From Clostridiales bacterium (GTDB lineage: Bacteria; Bacillota; Clostridia; Oscillospirales; Oscillospiraceae), in NCBI GenBank assembly GCA_021205375.1, contig JAJPXR010000176.1, forward strand, positions 1-35,288: 35,288 nt of DNA, written 5' to 3'. How positions within the stretch are numbered: position 1 is the stretch's first letter; the number at the start of each line of letters is the position of its first letter. Shown here piece after piece: positions 7,708 through 14,033 of this stretch. The notes under the pieces are model-generated. The model was not told the origin of the DNA. It saw only the letters and a list, made by a program, of their open reading frames with translations, and did no database searches. Made by a program: the position numbers and the translations under genes.

Positions 7708-8410
7708 AGAGACCTCCCATTCTTCTGACGGAACATTGAATTTCGTGGAGCAAAACCACAGTCAGGACGGCCAGCAGCGCCACCCAAATATGAAAACAGT
7801 CTGTTTTGTAGGCAGCAGGCCAGAAAACCCCCGGCAATCCAAACAAAAGGCAGAGAACGGCGGCGCTCAAAACGCTGACATAGAGGGCCTCGTCCCCGTG
7901 GAATTTCCGGGTGACAAAAAGTCCCATGACGCCGGAGGCCAGATAGGGCACCAGCAAATAGACGCCGGTGCGCAGCAGTCCGATGGAACCGCAGCGCGCC
8001 AGGACTGGAGCCAAAACCGCCAGCAGGCCCAAGTGAAAGCCTCCCAAAACCAGCAACCGTGCCATGAGAATACTTTGCAGGGAAAAGCGGCTGGACATCT
8101 CCCACTCCGCCATGCCGCAGCGCGACCACTGGCTGTTGACAGTAACGACCACCAGTGCCAGAAGGGGCGTCAGCGCCGATGCGATCCAGGTTCGCCGCAA
8201 ATCCAGGGAAAGGGACAAAACCAAAATCAGGGCAAAAAGCGCCACCGACAGCACCCACGCGGAGGGAGGCAGATATCGAATCTGCATGGTCAGCAGCTTC
8301 CGGTATCCGATTTCGCTGCGCCGGTGGTCCCGCAGAAAGGCTTCCTTACGCTGGGGCGGCGGAGCTGTGTAAGCGCTCTTGAGCAGCTTTTGAACTTCTT
8401 TGTTGTTCAT
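7691..8410 (-). CDS. Six-TM membrane protein, possible anti-sigma factor
   Basis: I do not recognise a named family. The 239-residue protein has a basic cytoplasmic N-terminus of about 45 residues (starting MNNKEVQKLLKSAY) followed by six hydrophobic segments, about 48-70, 75-97, 115-137, 143-168, 178-200 and 207-226. It starts at ATG 8410, overlapping the sigma-factor stop as ATGA, and its end overlaps the ABC ATPase by 17 nt. A membrane protein encoded immediately after an ECF sigma factor and coupled to it is the classic position of an anti-sigma factor. The N-terminal tail would be the sigma-binding part. No zinc-binding HxxxCxxC motif is visible. A second permease subunit is the main alternative. 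Confidence 0.7.
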   Translation of the reverse strand: MNNKEVQKLLKSAYTAPPPQRKEAFLRDHRRSEIGYRKLLTMQIRYLPPSAWVLSVALFALILVLSLSLDLRRTWIASALTPLLALVVVTVNSQWSRCGMAEWEMSSRFSLQSILMARLLVLGGFHLGLLAVLAPVLARCGSIGLLRTGVYLLVPYLASGVMGLFVTRKFHGDEALYVSVLSAAVLCLLFGLPGVFWPAAYKTDCFHIWVALLAVLTVVLLHEIQCSVRRMGGLYETYG

Positions 8411-8850
8411 TCCGTTCCCTCCAATTCTTCTCGAAGTTGTTTCAGAATTTTTTGCGTGCGGCGGAAAATCGCAAAACGCGATTGTCCATACAGTCTGCAC
8501 AGGACATGGACCGGTATCTCGTTGACATATCGCAGCCAAATCAGTTCCCGATCCTCCTCTGGCAGCCGTTCCATCGCCTGTCGCAGGGCTAATTGCTCCA
8601 GGCTGTCTGGCCCTTCTGCGGTCAGCTCTTCCGTCAACGGCGAACTTTTTGGCCTGCGGTAGCGGTCGATGCAGAGGTTCCGGGCGATGGTATAGAGATA
8701 ACACAACGCCGGTTCGCCGACCAGTCCTCTGTCCCGGGAAAAATATCGTAGAAAGGTCTCCTGGGTGATGTCCTCAGCTTCCTCCCGGTCGTGCAGCCGA
8801 AAAAAACAGTAGCGGTACAGCTTGTCGTACTGCTCGTCGATGTTGATCAA
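8407..8850 (-). CDS. ECF-family RNA polymerase sigma factor
   Basis: Extracytoplasmic-function sigma factor, 147 residues. Region 2 is seen in YDKLYRYCFFRLHDREEAEDITQETFLRYF and the YLYTIARNLCIDRYRR segment. Region 4 is seen in MERLPEEDRELIWLRYV through the helix-turn-helix LCRLYGQSRFAIFRRTQKIL. The protein is somewhat short but contains both essential domains. The start is TTG at 8850 behind AAAGGAGGA; no ATG fits. It heads a four-gene operon with a six-TM protein, an ABC ATPase and an ABC-2 permease, all overlapping. A GAAC/CGTT promoter-like pair upstream suggests it transcribes its own operon. Confidence 0.92.
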   Translation of the reverse strand: MINIDEQYDKLYRYCFFRLHDREEAEDITQETFLRYFSRDRGLVGEPALCYLYTIARNLCIDRYRRPKSSPLTEELTAEGPDSLEQLALRQAMERLPEEDRELIWLRYVNEIPVHVLCRLYGQSRFAIFRRTQKILKQLREELEGTE

Positions 8851-8910
8851 AACAACGGTTCCTCCTTTCCCGGTATTCGCTCGCTGCGGCCTTCACTCTG
8901 TATAACGAAT

Positions 8911-8937
8911 GAAACGGCAAAATGTGCGGCAGGTTCG
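8911..8937 (-). promoter_or_regulatory. Candidate ECF-type (autoregulated) promoter
   Basis: Read leftward, CGAAC (8933-8937) is followed after 16 nt by CGTTTC (8911-8916). A T-rich tract lies just upstream of the -35. GAAC-N16-CGT is the usual pattern recognised by ECF sigma factors. The transcript would start near 8904 with a leader of about 54 nt. There is no good sigma-A match at this position. Confidence 0.45.
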
Positions 8938-8984
8938 CAAATTTTTTTCATTGGTCCGCTGTGAAGAGGTTCTGCCATAAATAT

Positions 8985-9011
8985 TGGGGCCAGGTAAAGC
9001 ACCTGACCCCA
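8985..9011 (-). terminator. Possible weak terminator downstream of the four-TM gene
   Basis: TGGGGCCAGGT (8985-8995) pairs with ACCTGACCCCA (9001-9011) apart from one central mismatch. Read leftward it follows the gene at 9072-9944, but only ATATTTATGG comes after it rather than a T-run, so termination may be inefficient. The remaining sequence between 8938 and 9071 shows no other feature. Confidence 0.4.
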
Positions 9012-9071
9012 GATTCGCAAAGAATTTAAGAACAGAGAAAAATCCGTACCACACCACTCGAGCGGGGCCTG

Positions 9072-9944
9072 TTATTTCTGCTGTTTTTCGCCATCATCCA
9101 GCATTTTTTGCAGGGACGCTTTCAGCGAGGCGGTGAAGGCGCACATTTCCTGGGAAACCCGTTTGTCGGAGGAGTGGAGGACGTAGCTGTGGTAGCTGCG
9201 CACCAGATTCAGTTCCTCCCAGATGGCGTCCTCCATCAGGTCCATGCCCTTGAGCAGGGCGGAGGGATTGACCGTGTCTTTGAGCCGGATGCTGCTGCCG
9301 ATTTTCCCGGCCAGCTTCCGCAGGATTTCCTCGATTTCCCCGTAATCCTTCAAAAACTGCTCCAGGTCGCCGTCCTCTCCGCCGGAACCGTCAATGCGTT
9401 TCTTGTACCGTTCGCTGATGCGCTGAATTTTATCCGGTGCCACCACCAACAGGATGAAGCACATGATGCAGAAAATGGTTGCCGACGTCAGCCAGAGGGT
9501 CTCATCCATGAGGAACCGGTGGACCCCCTCCGGGAGCAGGGTGTTTTCCGCGCCATAGAGCAACTGAAAACCGTTGGCCATCAGGGAGAGAAAGGCCAGC
9601 ACCGTGATGAAAATAGCCAGCCGGTTGTAATCCCGTTTCAACAGCTCGATAGGGTCGGAAAGGGTCTCATCCTCCCGGTTGTCGCGCTGAATGTGTTCCA
9701 GGAAAAAGATATAACCGGTCAGCGTGATTCCGTACAGACCAGCCACGACAGAGGCGCTGGTGGAAAAGAGGGAATAAAGAGAGTCGGCGCTGATAGTCGT
9801 CAGTCTGGTCTGACAGTCCCAGACAATGAGCAGGTGAGGAAGCGTTGCGAGCAATACCGCCAAAACCAGCATGATTTGCTCGATATGCCGTTGAAAAAAT
9901 TTTTTGGAGGGTCTGTACCGCTTCATAAGAGGCTTGTTGCTCAT
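9072..9944 (-). CDS. Hypothetical four-TM membrane protein
   Basis: No family recognised. The 290-residue protein has a basic N-terminus (MSNKPLMKRYRPSKK) and four hydrophobic segments at about 23-44, 60-83, 108-131 and 148-169. A charged cytoplasmic C-terminal half of about 115 residues follows, with predicted helices that could form a coiled coil. The start is ATG at 9944 with AAAGGAG eight bases upstream. That ribosome site lies in the loop of a small hairpin directly after a strong terminator, so expression may depend on read-through from the zinc-ribbon gene. The gene before it is the zinc-ribbon protein, and the ECF operon lies beyond it. No catalytic motif is visible. Confidence 0.75.
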   Translation of the reverse strand: MSNKPLMKRYRPSKKFFQRHIEQIMLVLAVLLATLPHLLIVWDCQTRLTTISADSLYSLFSTSASVVAGLYGITLTGYIFFLEHIQRDNREDETLSDPIELLKRDYNRLAIFITVLAFLSLMANGFQLLYGAENTLLPEGVHRFLMDETLWLTSATIFCIMCFILLVVAPDKIQRISERYKKRIDGSGGEDGDLEQFLKDYGEIEEILRKLAGKIGSSIRLKDTVNPSALLKGMDLMEDAIWEELNLVRSYHSYVLHSSDKRVSQEMCAFTASLKASLQKMLDDGEKQQK

Positions 9945-9963
9945 GTCTCGCTCCTTTCGCGAG

Positions 9964-10009
9964 AAAAAACAGGCAGGGAACGCCGCAAATACAGCGCTCC
10001 CTGCCTGTT
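9964..10009 (-). terminator. Strong terminator after the zinc-ribbon gene
   Basis: AACAGGCAGGGA (9968-9979) pairs with TCCCTGCCTGTT (9998-10009) as a perfect 12-bp stem, followed on the minus strand by TTTTTT (9964-9969). It ends only about 20 nt before the next start codon, so it may act as an attenuator as well as a simple terminator. Confidence 0.85.
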
Positions 10010-10031
10010 GAAAATGGATTCAGTTATTTGC

Positions 10032-10325
10032 TTAGCGGCCCGCACGGATCTCAGCGAAGCAGCTACTGCAATAAACGGGACGGTCACTCTGAGGCTCAAA
10101 AGGCACACGGGCCTCACCGCCGCAGCGAGCGCAAACGGCAGTAAAGAACTGGCGCTGGGCGCGGGGAGCGCCGCCGTTCAGGCTGGCTTTGCGAGCGTCG
10201 CGGCAGCTCTTGCAGCGCTGCGGCTCGTTCTGGAAGCCGTGCTCGGCATAGAACTCCTGCTCACCGGCGGTGAACACGAACTCGTTGCCGCACTCTTTGC
10301 ATACCAAGGTCTTATCTTCGAACAT
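10032..10325 (-). CDS. Small zinc-ribbon protein
   Basis: The 97-residue protein holds two zinc-ribbon units. The first uses CKEC and CKSC (about residues 9-41), as in the probable zinc-ribbon domain family common in Firmicutes. The second uses CARC and CSSC (about 64-90). The start is ATG at 10325, giving MFEDKTLVCKECGNEF, with a GAGAGGG ribosome site. The longer open frame to 10412 runs back through the gap after sigH and lacks a good start. The protein is likely cytoplasmic and may bind nucleic acid or act as a redox/zinc-responsive adaptor; its function is unproven. It lies 101 nt after sigH. A weak AT-rich -10-like AATATAAG lies between them, so it may have its own promoter. Confidence 0.82.
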   Translation of the reverse strand: MFEDKTLVCKECGNEFVFTAGEQEFYAEHGFQNEPQRCKSCRDARKASLNGGAPRAQRQFFTAVCARCGGEARVPFEPQSDRPVYCSSCFAEIRAGR

Positions 10326-10426
10326 TTTTTTACCCTCTCTTTTGATTAGTTGCCACTGTGGGCTTATATTGCGCTCAGCATGTGCTGGAATCGCCGCTGG
10401 GAAAGGAAACACCTCCGCCTGACCGC

Positions 10427-11017
10427 TCAGGTATCCAACTTGCGCCGGATGCGCTGTATAGCGTTGTCTACGGACTTGACAGGACGATTGGCCTGGTCTG
10501 CGATCTCCGAATAAGAAAGGCCGGAAAGGTACAGCTTTAGTATCTCCGCCTCAAAATCCGACAGTTTGCTGAACAAAGACCCCAGCCGCTCCTGAACGCT
10601 TTCCCGGGTGATAAGAATTTCCTCCGGGTCGGTTTCAGACAGCGTGGCTGTGCAGTGGCAGTTTTCGTCAAAAAGGGGAGTCTCGATCGGAATGGAATCG
10701 TTCAACGGGGTATGATGTTTTCCTGAAGCGGACCGAATTGCTGAAATCATTTTATTTTTGACACAGGTTTCCGCATAGGTGCGAAAACTGACGCCCCGCT
10801 CCGGAGCATAGCTCCGAATCGCAGAGAGCAGACCCACCATCCCCTCCTGGGTCAGGTCCTCGCCGTCGCCTCCCATCAGGAACAGGGGACGGGCGCAGGC
10901 GCGTACCATGCGGGAATAGCGCCGGGCCAAGGTCTCTTCCGCCGTCTGGTCGCCCTGGGCGGCGCGGAGGCAGAGCGCTTCATCTGTCAAAGTAGAATCA
11001 TTCATGTTTCGATCCAT
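10427..11017 (-). CDS. sigH: RNA polymerase sigma-H factor
   Basis: Early sporulation/transition-state sigma factor (Spo0H). The 196-residue protein matches SigH in length and in landmark segments: ARPLFLMGGDGEDLTQEGMVG (region 2), SFRTYAETCVKNKMISAI, PLNDSIPIETPLFDEN, and the region-4 helix-turn-helix LSYSEIADQANRPVKSVDNA. SigH drives genes for entry into sporulation and, in Bacillus, competence. The track-length start is ATG at 11017. A second in-frame ATG at 11005 is possible, because the strong sigma-A promoter just upstream leaves almost no leader for the first. Neither has a clear Shine-Dalgarno. Upstream is ruvB, downstream the zinc-ribbon gene, both on the same strand. Confidence 0.93.
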   Translation of the reverse strand: MDRNMNDSTLTDEALCLRAAQGDQTAEETLARRYSRMVRACARPLFLMGGDGEDLTQEGMVGLLSAIRSYAPERGVSFRTYAETCVKNKMISAIRSASGKHHTPLNDSIPIETPLFDENCHCTATLSETDPEEILITRESVQERLGSLFSKLSDFEAEILKLYLSGLSYSEIADQANRPVKSVDNAIQRIRRKLDT

Positions 11018-11026
11018 TCGTTAGTA

Positions 11027-11054
11027 AGTATAACATTTTTTCTGCGCCTGTCAA
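11027..11054 (-). promoter_or_regulatory. Sigma-A promoter of sigH
   Basis: Read leftward: TTGACA (11049-11054), a 16-nt spacer and TATACT (11027-11032). Both hexamers are at or near consensus. Initiation would fall at about 11020-11022, only a few bases before the first ATG. A near-leaderless transcript or use of the ATG at 11005 is implied. Confidence 0.8.
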
Positions 11055-11138
11055 GCGTTTTCTCGAAATAATACGGAAAAATTACAAGTGTTGTACAGAA
11101 TTTCGCCGAAAACGGACAGATGTCAGCAGAAAACGCTT
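11053..11138. repeat. 11-bp inverted repeat flanking the ruvB-sigH gap
   Basis: AAGCGTTTTCT at 11053-11063 and AGAAAACGCTT at 11128-11138 are exact reverse complements. One arm touches the sigH -35, the other the ruvB stop codon. It could be a pair of half-sites for a looping regulator, or a long hairpin in read-through ruvB transcripts. Chance cannot be excluded. Confidence 0.45.
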
Positions 11139-12201
11139 AAAACAACGACTGCTGGCTCGGCCCCTCGAAGGGAATGTGCAGGTGGTCATAGGCCCGCTGG
11201 GTCACGCAGCGGCCCCGTGGGGTGCGGGTCAGGAAGCCCTGCTGCAACAGATACGGCTCGTACATATCCTCCAGAGTGACGGTGTCCTCGTTGATGGTAG
11301 CGGCCAGGGTGTCCAGCCCCACGGGGCCGCCGTTGTAGAACTCGATGATGGCCCGCAGCATCCGCCGGTCGATGTTGTCCAGGCCCAGGTCGTCCACCTC
11401 CAGAGCGGTCAGCGCTTCGCTGGCCACCTTTTGGGTGATGACGCCGCCTGCCCGCACCTGGGCAAAGTCCCGCACCCGCCGGAGCATCCGGTTGGCGATA
11501 CGGGGGGTACCCCGGCTGCGCCGGGCGATCTCCATGGCCCCGCTCTCCTCGATGGGAACATCCAGGATACCTGCGGAGCGCTTGACAATGAAACACAGCT
11601 CCTCCGGGGAATACAGCTCCAGCCGCAGATTGACGCCAAATCGGTCCCGCAGGGGGGCGGACAGGGAACCGGCGCGGGTGGTGGCTCCGATGAGGGTGAA
11701 CCGGGGCAGGGTCAGCCGAATGGAGTTAGCGCTGGGGCCTTTGCCGATGATGATGTCCACGGCGTAATCCTCCATGGCGGGGTAGAGAATTTCCTCGATG
11801 GTCCGGTTCATCCGGTGAATTTCGTCCACAAAGAGGATGTCGTTCTCCGCCAGGTTGGTCAGCAGCGCCACCAGGTCCCCCGGCTTTTCCATAGCGGGGC
11901 CGGAGGTGATGCGGATGTTGACCCCCATCTCGTTGGCGATGATACCGGCCAGGGTGGTTTTGCCCAGACCCGGCGGGCCGTAGAGCAGTACGTGATCCAG
12001 CGGCTCTCCCCGCAGCTTGGCCGCCTGAATAAACACGTCCAAGTTTTCCTTGGCCTTTTTCTGCCCGATGTACTCCGAAAGGGTCTTAGGGCGCAAAGAA
12101 TATTCGTTTTCGTCCTCACTGGTAAAGGAAGAGGTCACCAGCGGCTGACCGTACCCCTCGGTTTCGCCGTAATTGCGCTCCATTTCGTTGTTGATGGCCA
12201 T
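11137..12201 (-). CDS. ruvB: Holliday junction branch-migration helicase RuvB
   Basis: Hexameric AAA+ motor that drives branch migration of Holliday junctions with RuvA. The 354-residue protein has the RuvB opening LRPKTLSEYIGQKKAKENL, Walker A GPPGLGKTT, Walker B FVDEIHR, sensor 1 GATTRAG, arginine-finger region LRDRFG, and the C-terminal winged helix ending PRGRCVTQRAYDHL. The start is ATG at 12201 with a modest GGCGGTGA site. A second ATG six codons later is possible. It lies 13 nt after ruvA in a ruvC-ruvA-ruvB operon. No terminator separates it from sigH, so some read-through into sigH is plausible. Confidence 0.96.
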   Translation of the reverse strand: MAINNEMERNYGETEGYGQPLVTSSFTSEDENEYSLRPKTLSEYIGQKKAKENLDVFIQAAKLRGEPLDHVLLYGPPGLGKTTLAGIIANEMGVNIRITSGPAMEKPGDLVALLTNLAENDILFVDEIHRMNRTIEEILYPAMEDYAVDIIIGKGPSANSIRLTLPRFTLIGATTRAGSLSAPLRDRFGVNLRLELYSPEELCFIVKRSAGILDVPIEESGAMEIARRSRGTPRIANRMLRRVRDFAQVRAGGVITQKVASEALTALEVDDLGLDNIDRRMLRAIIEFYNGGPVGLDTLAATINEDTVTLEDMYEPYLLQQGFLTRTPRGRCVTQRAYDHLHIPFEGPSQQSLF

Positions 12202-12214
12202 GCTGTCACCGCCT

Positions 12215-12823
12215 TTACTGCATCATGCGCGCCAGCGCCTGTTTGATGACCTCCTCCAGGGTCAGGGAGGCCATGTCAATGCCCTTCAGCGCCTTATTGA
12301 TCTCACTCTGGCTGTAGCCCAGCACGGCCAGAGCAGCTCCAGCCTCTCCCGCTTTGTCCTCTGGGATGACCGTCCCGGCGGCGCTGGGCAGGGGAGAGGT
12401 GCTTTCAAAGGAAACGCCCTGCTCCTTGGCCAGCTTGTCTTTCAGCTCCAGCACGATGCGCTGGGCGATTTTTTTGCCTACCCCCTGGGCGGCGGTCAGG
12501 GTTTTCACGTCGCCGGTGATGATGCTCAGCGCCAGATTGGAGGGGGTGGAGGAGGAGAGAATGGAGAGCGCTGCCTTCGGTCCCACGCCGGAGACGGAGA
12601 GCAACAACTGAAACAGGTTCAGTTCCTCCTGGGTGGAAAACCCATACAGGTCTACCGCGTCCTCTTTCACCGACAAATAGGTGAACAGCTTGGCCTGCTC
12701 CCCCTTCTGGATGGTCCCCAGGGTGTAGTTGGTGGTTTTGCAGGCGTAGCCCACCCCGCCGCAGTCGATAACCGCCAAAAAGGGGGCGATGTGGGCCACA
12801 GTGCCGGAAAGATAGTAAAACAT
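12215..12823 (-). CDS. ruvA: Holliday junction DNA-binding protein RuvA
   Basis: Tetrameric junction-recognition subunit of the RuvAB complex, 202 residues as usual. The N-terminal OB-fold begins MFYYLSGTVAHI. Two helix-hairpin-helix motifs follow, LLSVSGVGPKAALSIL and LTAAQGVGKKIAQRIVLEL. After a Ser/Pro-rich linker the C-terminal three-helix domain (LAVLGYSQSEINKAL) contacts RuvB. The ATG follows TGGAGGCAGCGT. It lies 27 nt after ruvC and 13 nt before ruvB, so the three form one operon. Confidence 0.96.
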   Translation of the reverse strand: MFYYLSGTVAHIAPFLAVIDCGGVGYACKTTNYTLGTIQKGEQAKLFTYLSVKEDAVDLYGFSTQEELNLFQLLLSVSGVGPKAALSILSSSTPSNLALSIITGDVKTLTAAQGVGKKIAQRIVLELKDKLAKEQGVSFESTSPLPSAAGTVIPEDKAGEAGAALAVLGYSQSEINKALKGIDMASLTLEEVIKQALARMMQ

Positions 12824-12850
12824 ACGCTGCCTCCATCTGTAGGCGTAAAA

Positions 12851-13372
12851 TCATCGGGTGTCGTACTTTTTTGCGTCAAAGGCGCGGTCTGCGTTGATGA
12901 GGCTGGTGGCCGCCCGGCTGTGGCAGATGGCCAGGGCCAGCGCGTCCGCCGCGTCGTCCGGGCGGGGAATTTTGTCCATGTGGAGCAGCCGCTGGGTCAT
13001 CAGCATGACCTGCTTTTTCTCCGCCTTGCCGTAGCCCACCACGGACTGTTTCACCTGCATGGGGGTATACTCGTAGATAGGGATGCCTGCCTGTTCCCCC
13101 GCCAGCAGGATGACCCCACGCCCGTGGGCCACGGAGATGCCGGTGGTCAGGTTGGTGTTGAAGAACAGCTCCTCCACCGCCATCTCCGCCGGATGGAAGG
13201 TGGAAATCAGCTCGTTCATATCCGCATAAATTTGGGTCAGCCGTACCGAAAGGGGCTGACCCGCCGGGGTGGTGATGGTGCCGTATTGAATGAGCCGGTT
13301 GCGGCCCCGTTCCGCGTCGATGACGCCGAAGCCCACGGTGGCCACGCCGGGGTCGATGCCAAGAATGACCAT
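12851..13372 (-). CDS. ruvC: Holliday junction resolvase RuvC
   Basis: Endonuclease that cuts Holliday junctions after RuvAB branch migration. The 173-residue protein has the RNase H-like acidic residues in place: D7 in GIDPGVATVG, E67/E68 in AVEELFF, and the C-terminal pair in PRPDDAADALALA (about residues 139-143). The ATG follows GGGAGGCGCGGT. It is first in the ruvCAB operon and has a good sigma-A promoter at 13412-13440. The Bacillus chromosome encodes RecU instead; ruvC with ruvAB is normal for Clostridia. Confidence 0.96.
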   Translation of the reverse strand: MVILGIDPGVATVGFGVIDAERGRNRLIQYGTITTPAGQPLSVRLTQIYADMNELISTFHPAEMAVEELFFNTNLTTGISVAHGRGVILLAGEQAGIPIYEYTPMQVKQSVVGYGKAEKKQVMLMTQRLLHMDKIPRPDDAADALALAICHSRAATSLINADRAFDAKKYDTR

Positions 13373-13411
13373 ACCGCGCCTCCCTTATCAAATCTATGTT
13401 CTAGTATAGCT

Positions 13412-13440
13412 AGTATAACACACATCCCCGGAGATAGCAA
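13412..13440 (-). promoter_or_regulatory. Sigma-A promoter of ruvCAB
   Basis: Read leftward: TTGCTA (13435-13440), a 17-nt spacer and TATACT (13412-13417) preceded by TG at the extended -10 position. A second TATACT lies at 13403-13408. No LexA-type operator (GAACnnnnGTTC) is visible within it. Confidence 0.75.
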
Positions 13441-13447
13441 AGAAAAG

Positions 13448-13476
13448 TTTACGGAATGAAAAAAGTGTGGTATAGT
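13448..13476 (+). promoter_or_regulatory. Sigma-A promoter of ridA
   Basis: TTTACG (13448-13453), a 17-nt spacer and TATAGT (13471-13476). Initiation should fall near 13483, giving a leader of about 45 nt. It lies back to back with the ruvCAB promoter. Confidence 0.75.
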
Positions 13477-13488
13477 AGAGACATCATC

Positions 13489-13509
13489 GGGGGACCAGCC
13501 CGGTCCCCC
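13489..13509 (+). other. 5' stem-loop in the ridA leader
   Basis: GGGGGACC (13489-13496) pairs with GGTCCCCC (13502-13509) around a 5-nt loop. It begins about six bases after the predicted transcript start and ends well before the AAAGGAG ribosome site. A GC-rich stem at the very 5' end is likely to stabilise the mRNA. There is no T-run, so it is not a terminator. Confidence 0.6.
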
Positions 13510-13528
13510 ACGTAAAGGAGTCTACAAT

Positions 13529-13906
13529 ATGTCCAAAGTGATTTCCGCGCCCAACGCCCCCGCCGCCCTGGGGCCTTATTCTCACGCCATTCTGGTGGGC
13601 GACACCCTGTTCACCTCCGGCCAGGTGCCGCTGGTCCCGGAGACCGGCAAGTTGGCAGGGGACACCATCGAGGCCCAGGCCACCCAGGTGCTGGCCAACC
13701 TGGAGGCGGTATTGGCCGCCGCCGACATGACCTTCGCCAACGTGGTCAAGACCACCGTTTTCCTCACCGACCTAGCCGATTTCGCCGCTATGAACGCCAT
13801 TTACGCCACCAAGTTCCCGGAGAACCCGCCCGCCCGCTCCTGCGTGCAGGTGGCCAAGCTCCCCGCCGGGGCAAAGATGGAGATGGAACTGATCGCCAGC
13901 AAATAA
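13529..13906 (+). CDS. ridA: RidA-family 2-iminobutanoate/2-iminopropanoate deaminase
   Basis: Trimeric cytoplasmic enzyme of the YjgF/YER057c/UK114 family. It hydrolyses reactive enamine/imine intermediates released by PLP enzymes such as threonine dehydratase. The 125-residue protein shows the family signatures APAALGPYSHA at the start, FTSGQVPLVPETG, the ANLEAVLAAADMTF helix, and the C-terminal PARSCVQVAKLPAGAKMEMELIA containing the catalytic arginine. The ATG follows AAAGGAGTCTACAAT. It is monocistronic, with its own promoter and terminator. RidA family members vary in specificity, so the exact substrate is assigned by family only. Confidence 0.93.
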   Translation: MSKVISAPNAPAALGPYSHAILVGDTLFTSGQVPLVPETGKLAGDTIEAQATQVLANLEAVLAAADMTFANVVKTTVFLTDLADFAAMNAIYATKFPENPPARSCVQVAKLPAGAKMEMELIASK

Positions 13907-13926
13907 GGCTTCCCAGCCGAAATGCT

Positions 13927-13959
13927 CCCTGTTCTCCTCGGAGACAGGGGGTGTTTTTT
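13927..13959 (+). terminator. Terminator of ridA
   Basis: CCCTGT-CTCC (13927-13937, one bulged T) pairs with GGAGACAGGG (13940-13949), followed by TTTTTT at 13954-13959. Confidence 0.85.
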
Positions 13960-13968
13960 CGTCCAAGC

Positions 13969-14005
13969 AAAAACTCTCCCCCGCCGCAGATACGGCAGGG
14001 GAGAG
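13969..14005 (-). terminator. Terminator of pfp
   Basis: On the minus strand a 13-bp stem pairs the arms at 13993-14005 and 13974-13986 (one G-U pair), followed by TTTTT (13969-13973). It faces the ridA terminator, so the convergent genes are insulated from each other by separate terminators. Confidence 0.88.
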
Positions 14006-14033
14006 GGAGCGTTTGGAAAACCTTACAGGCAGC

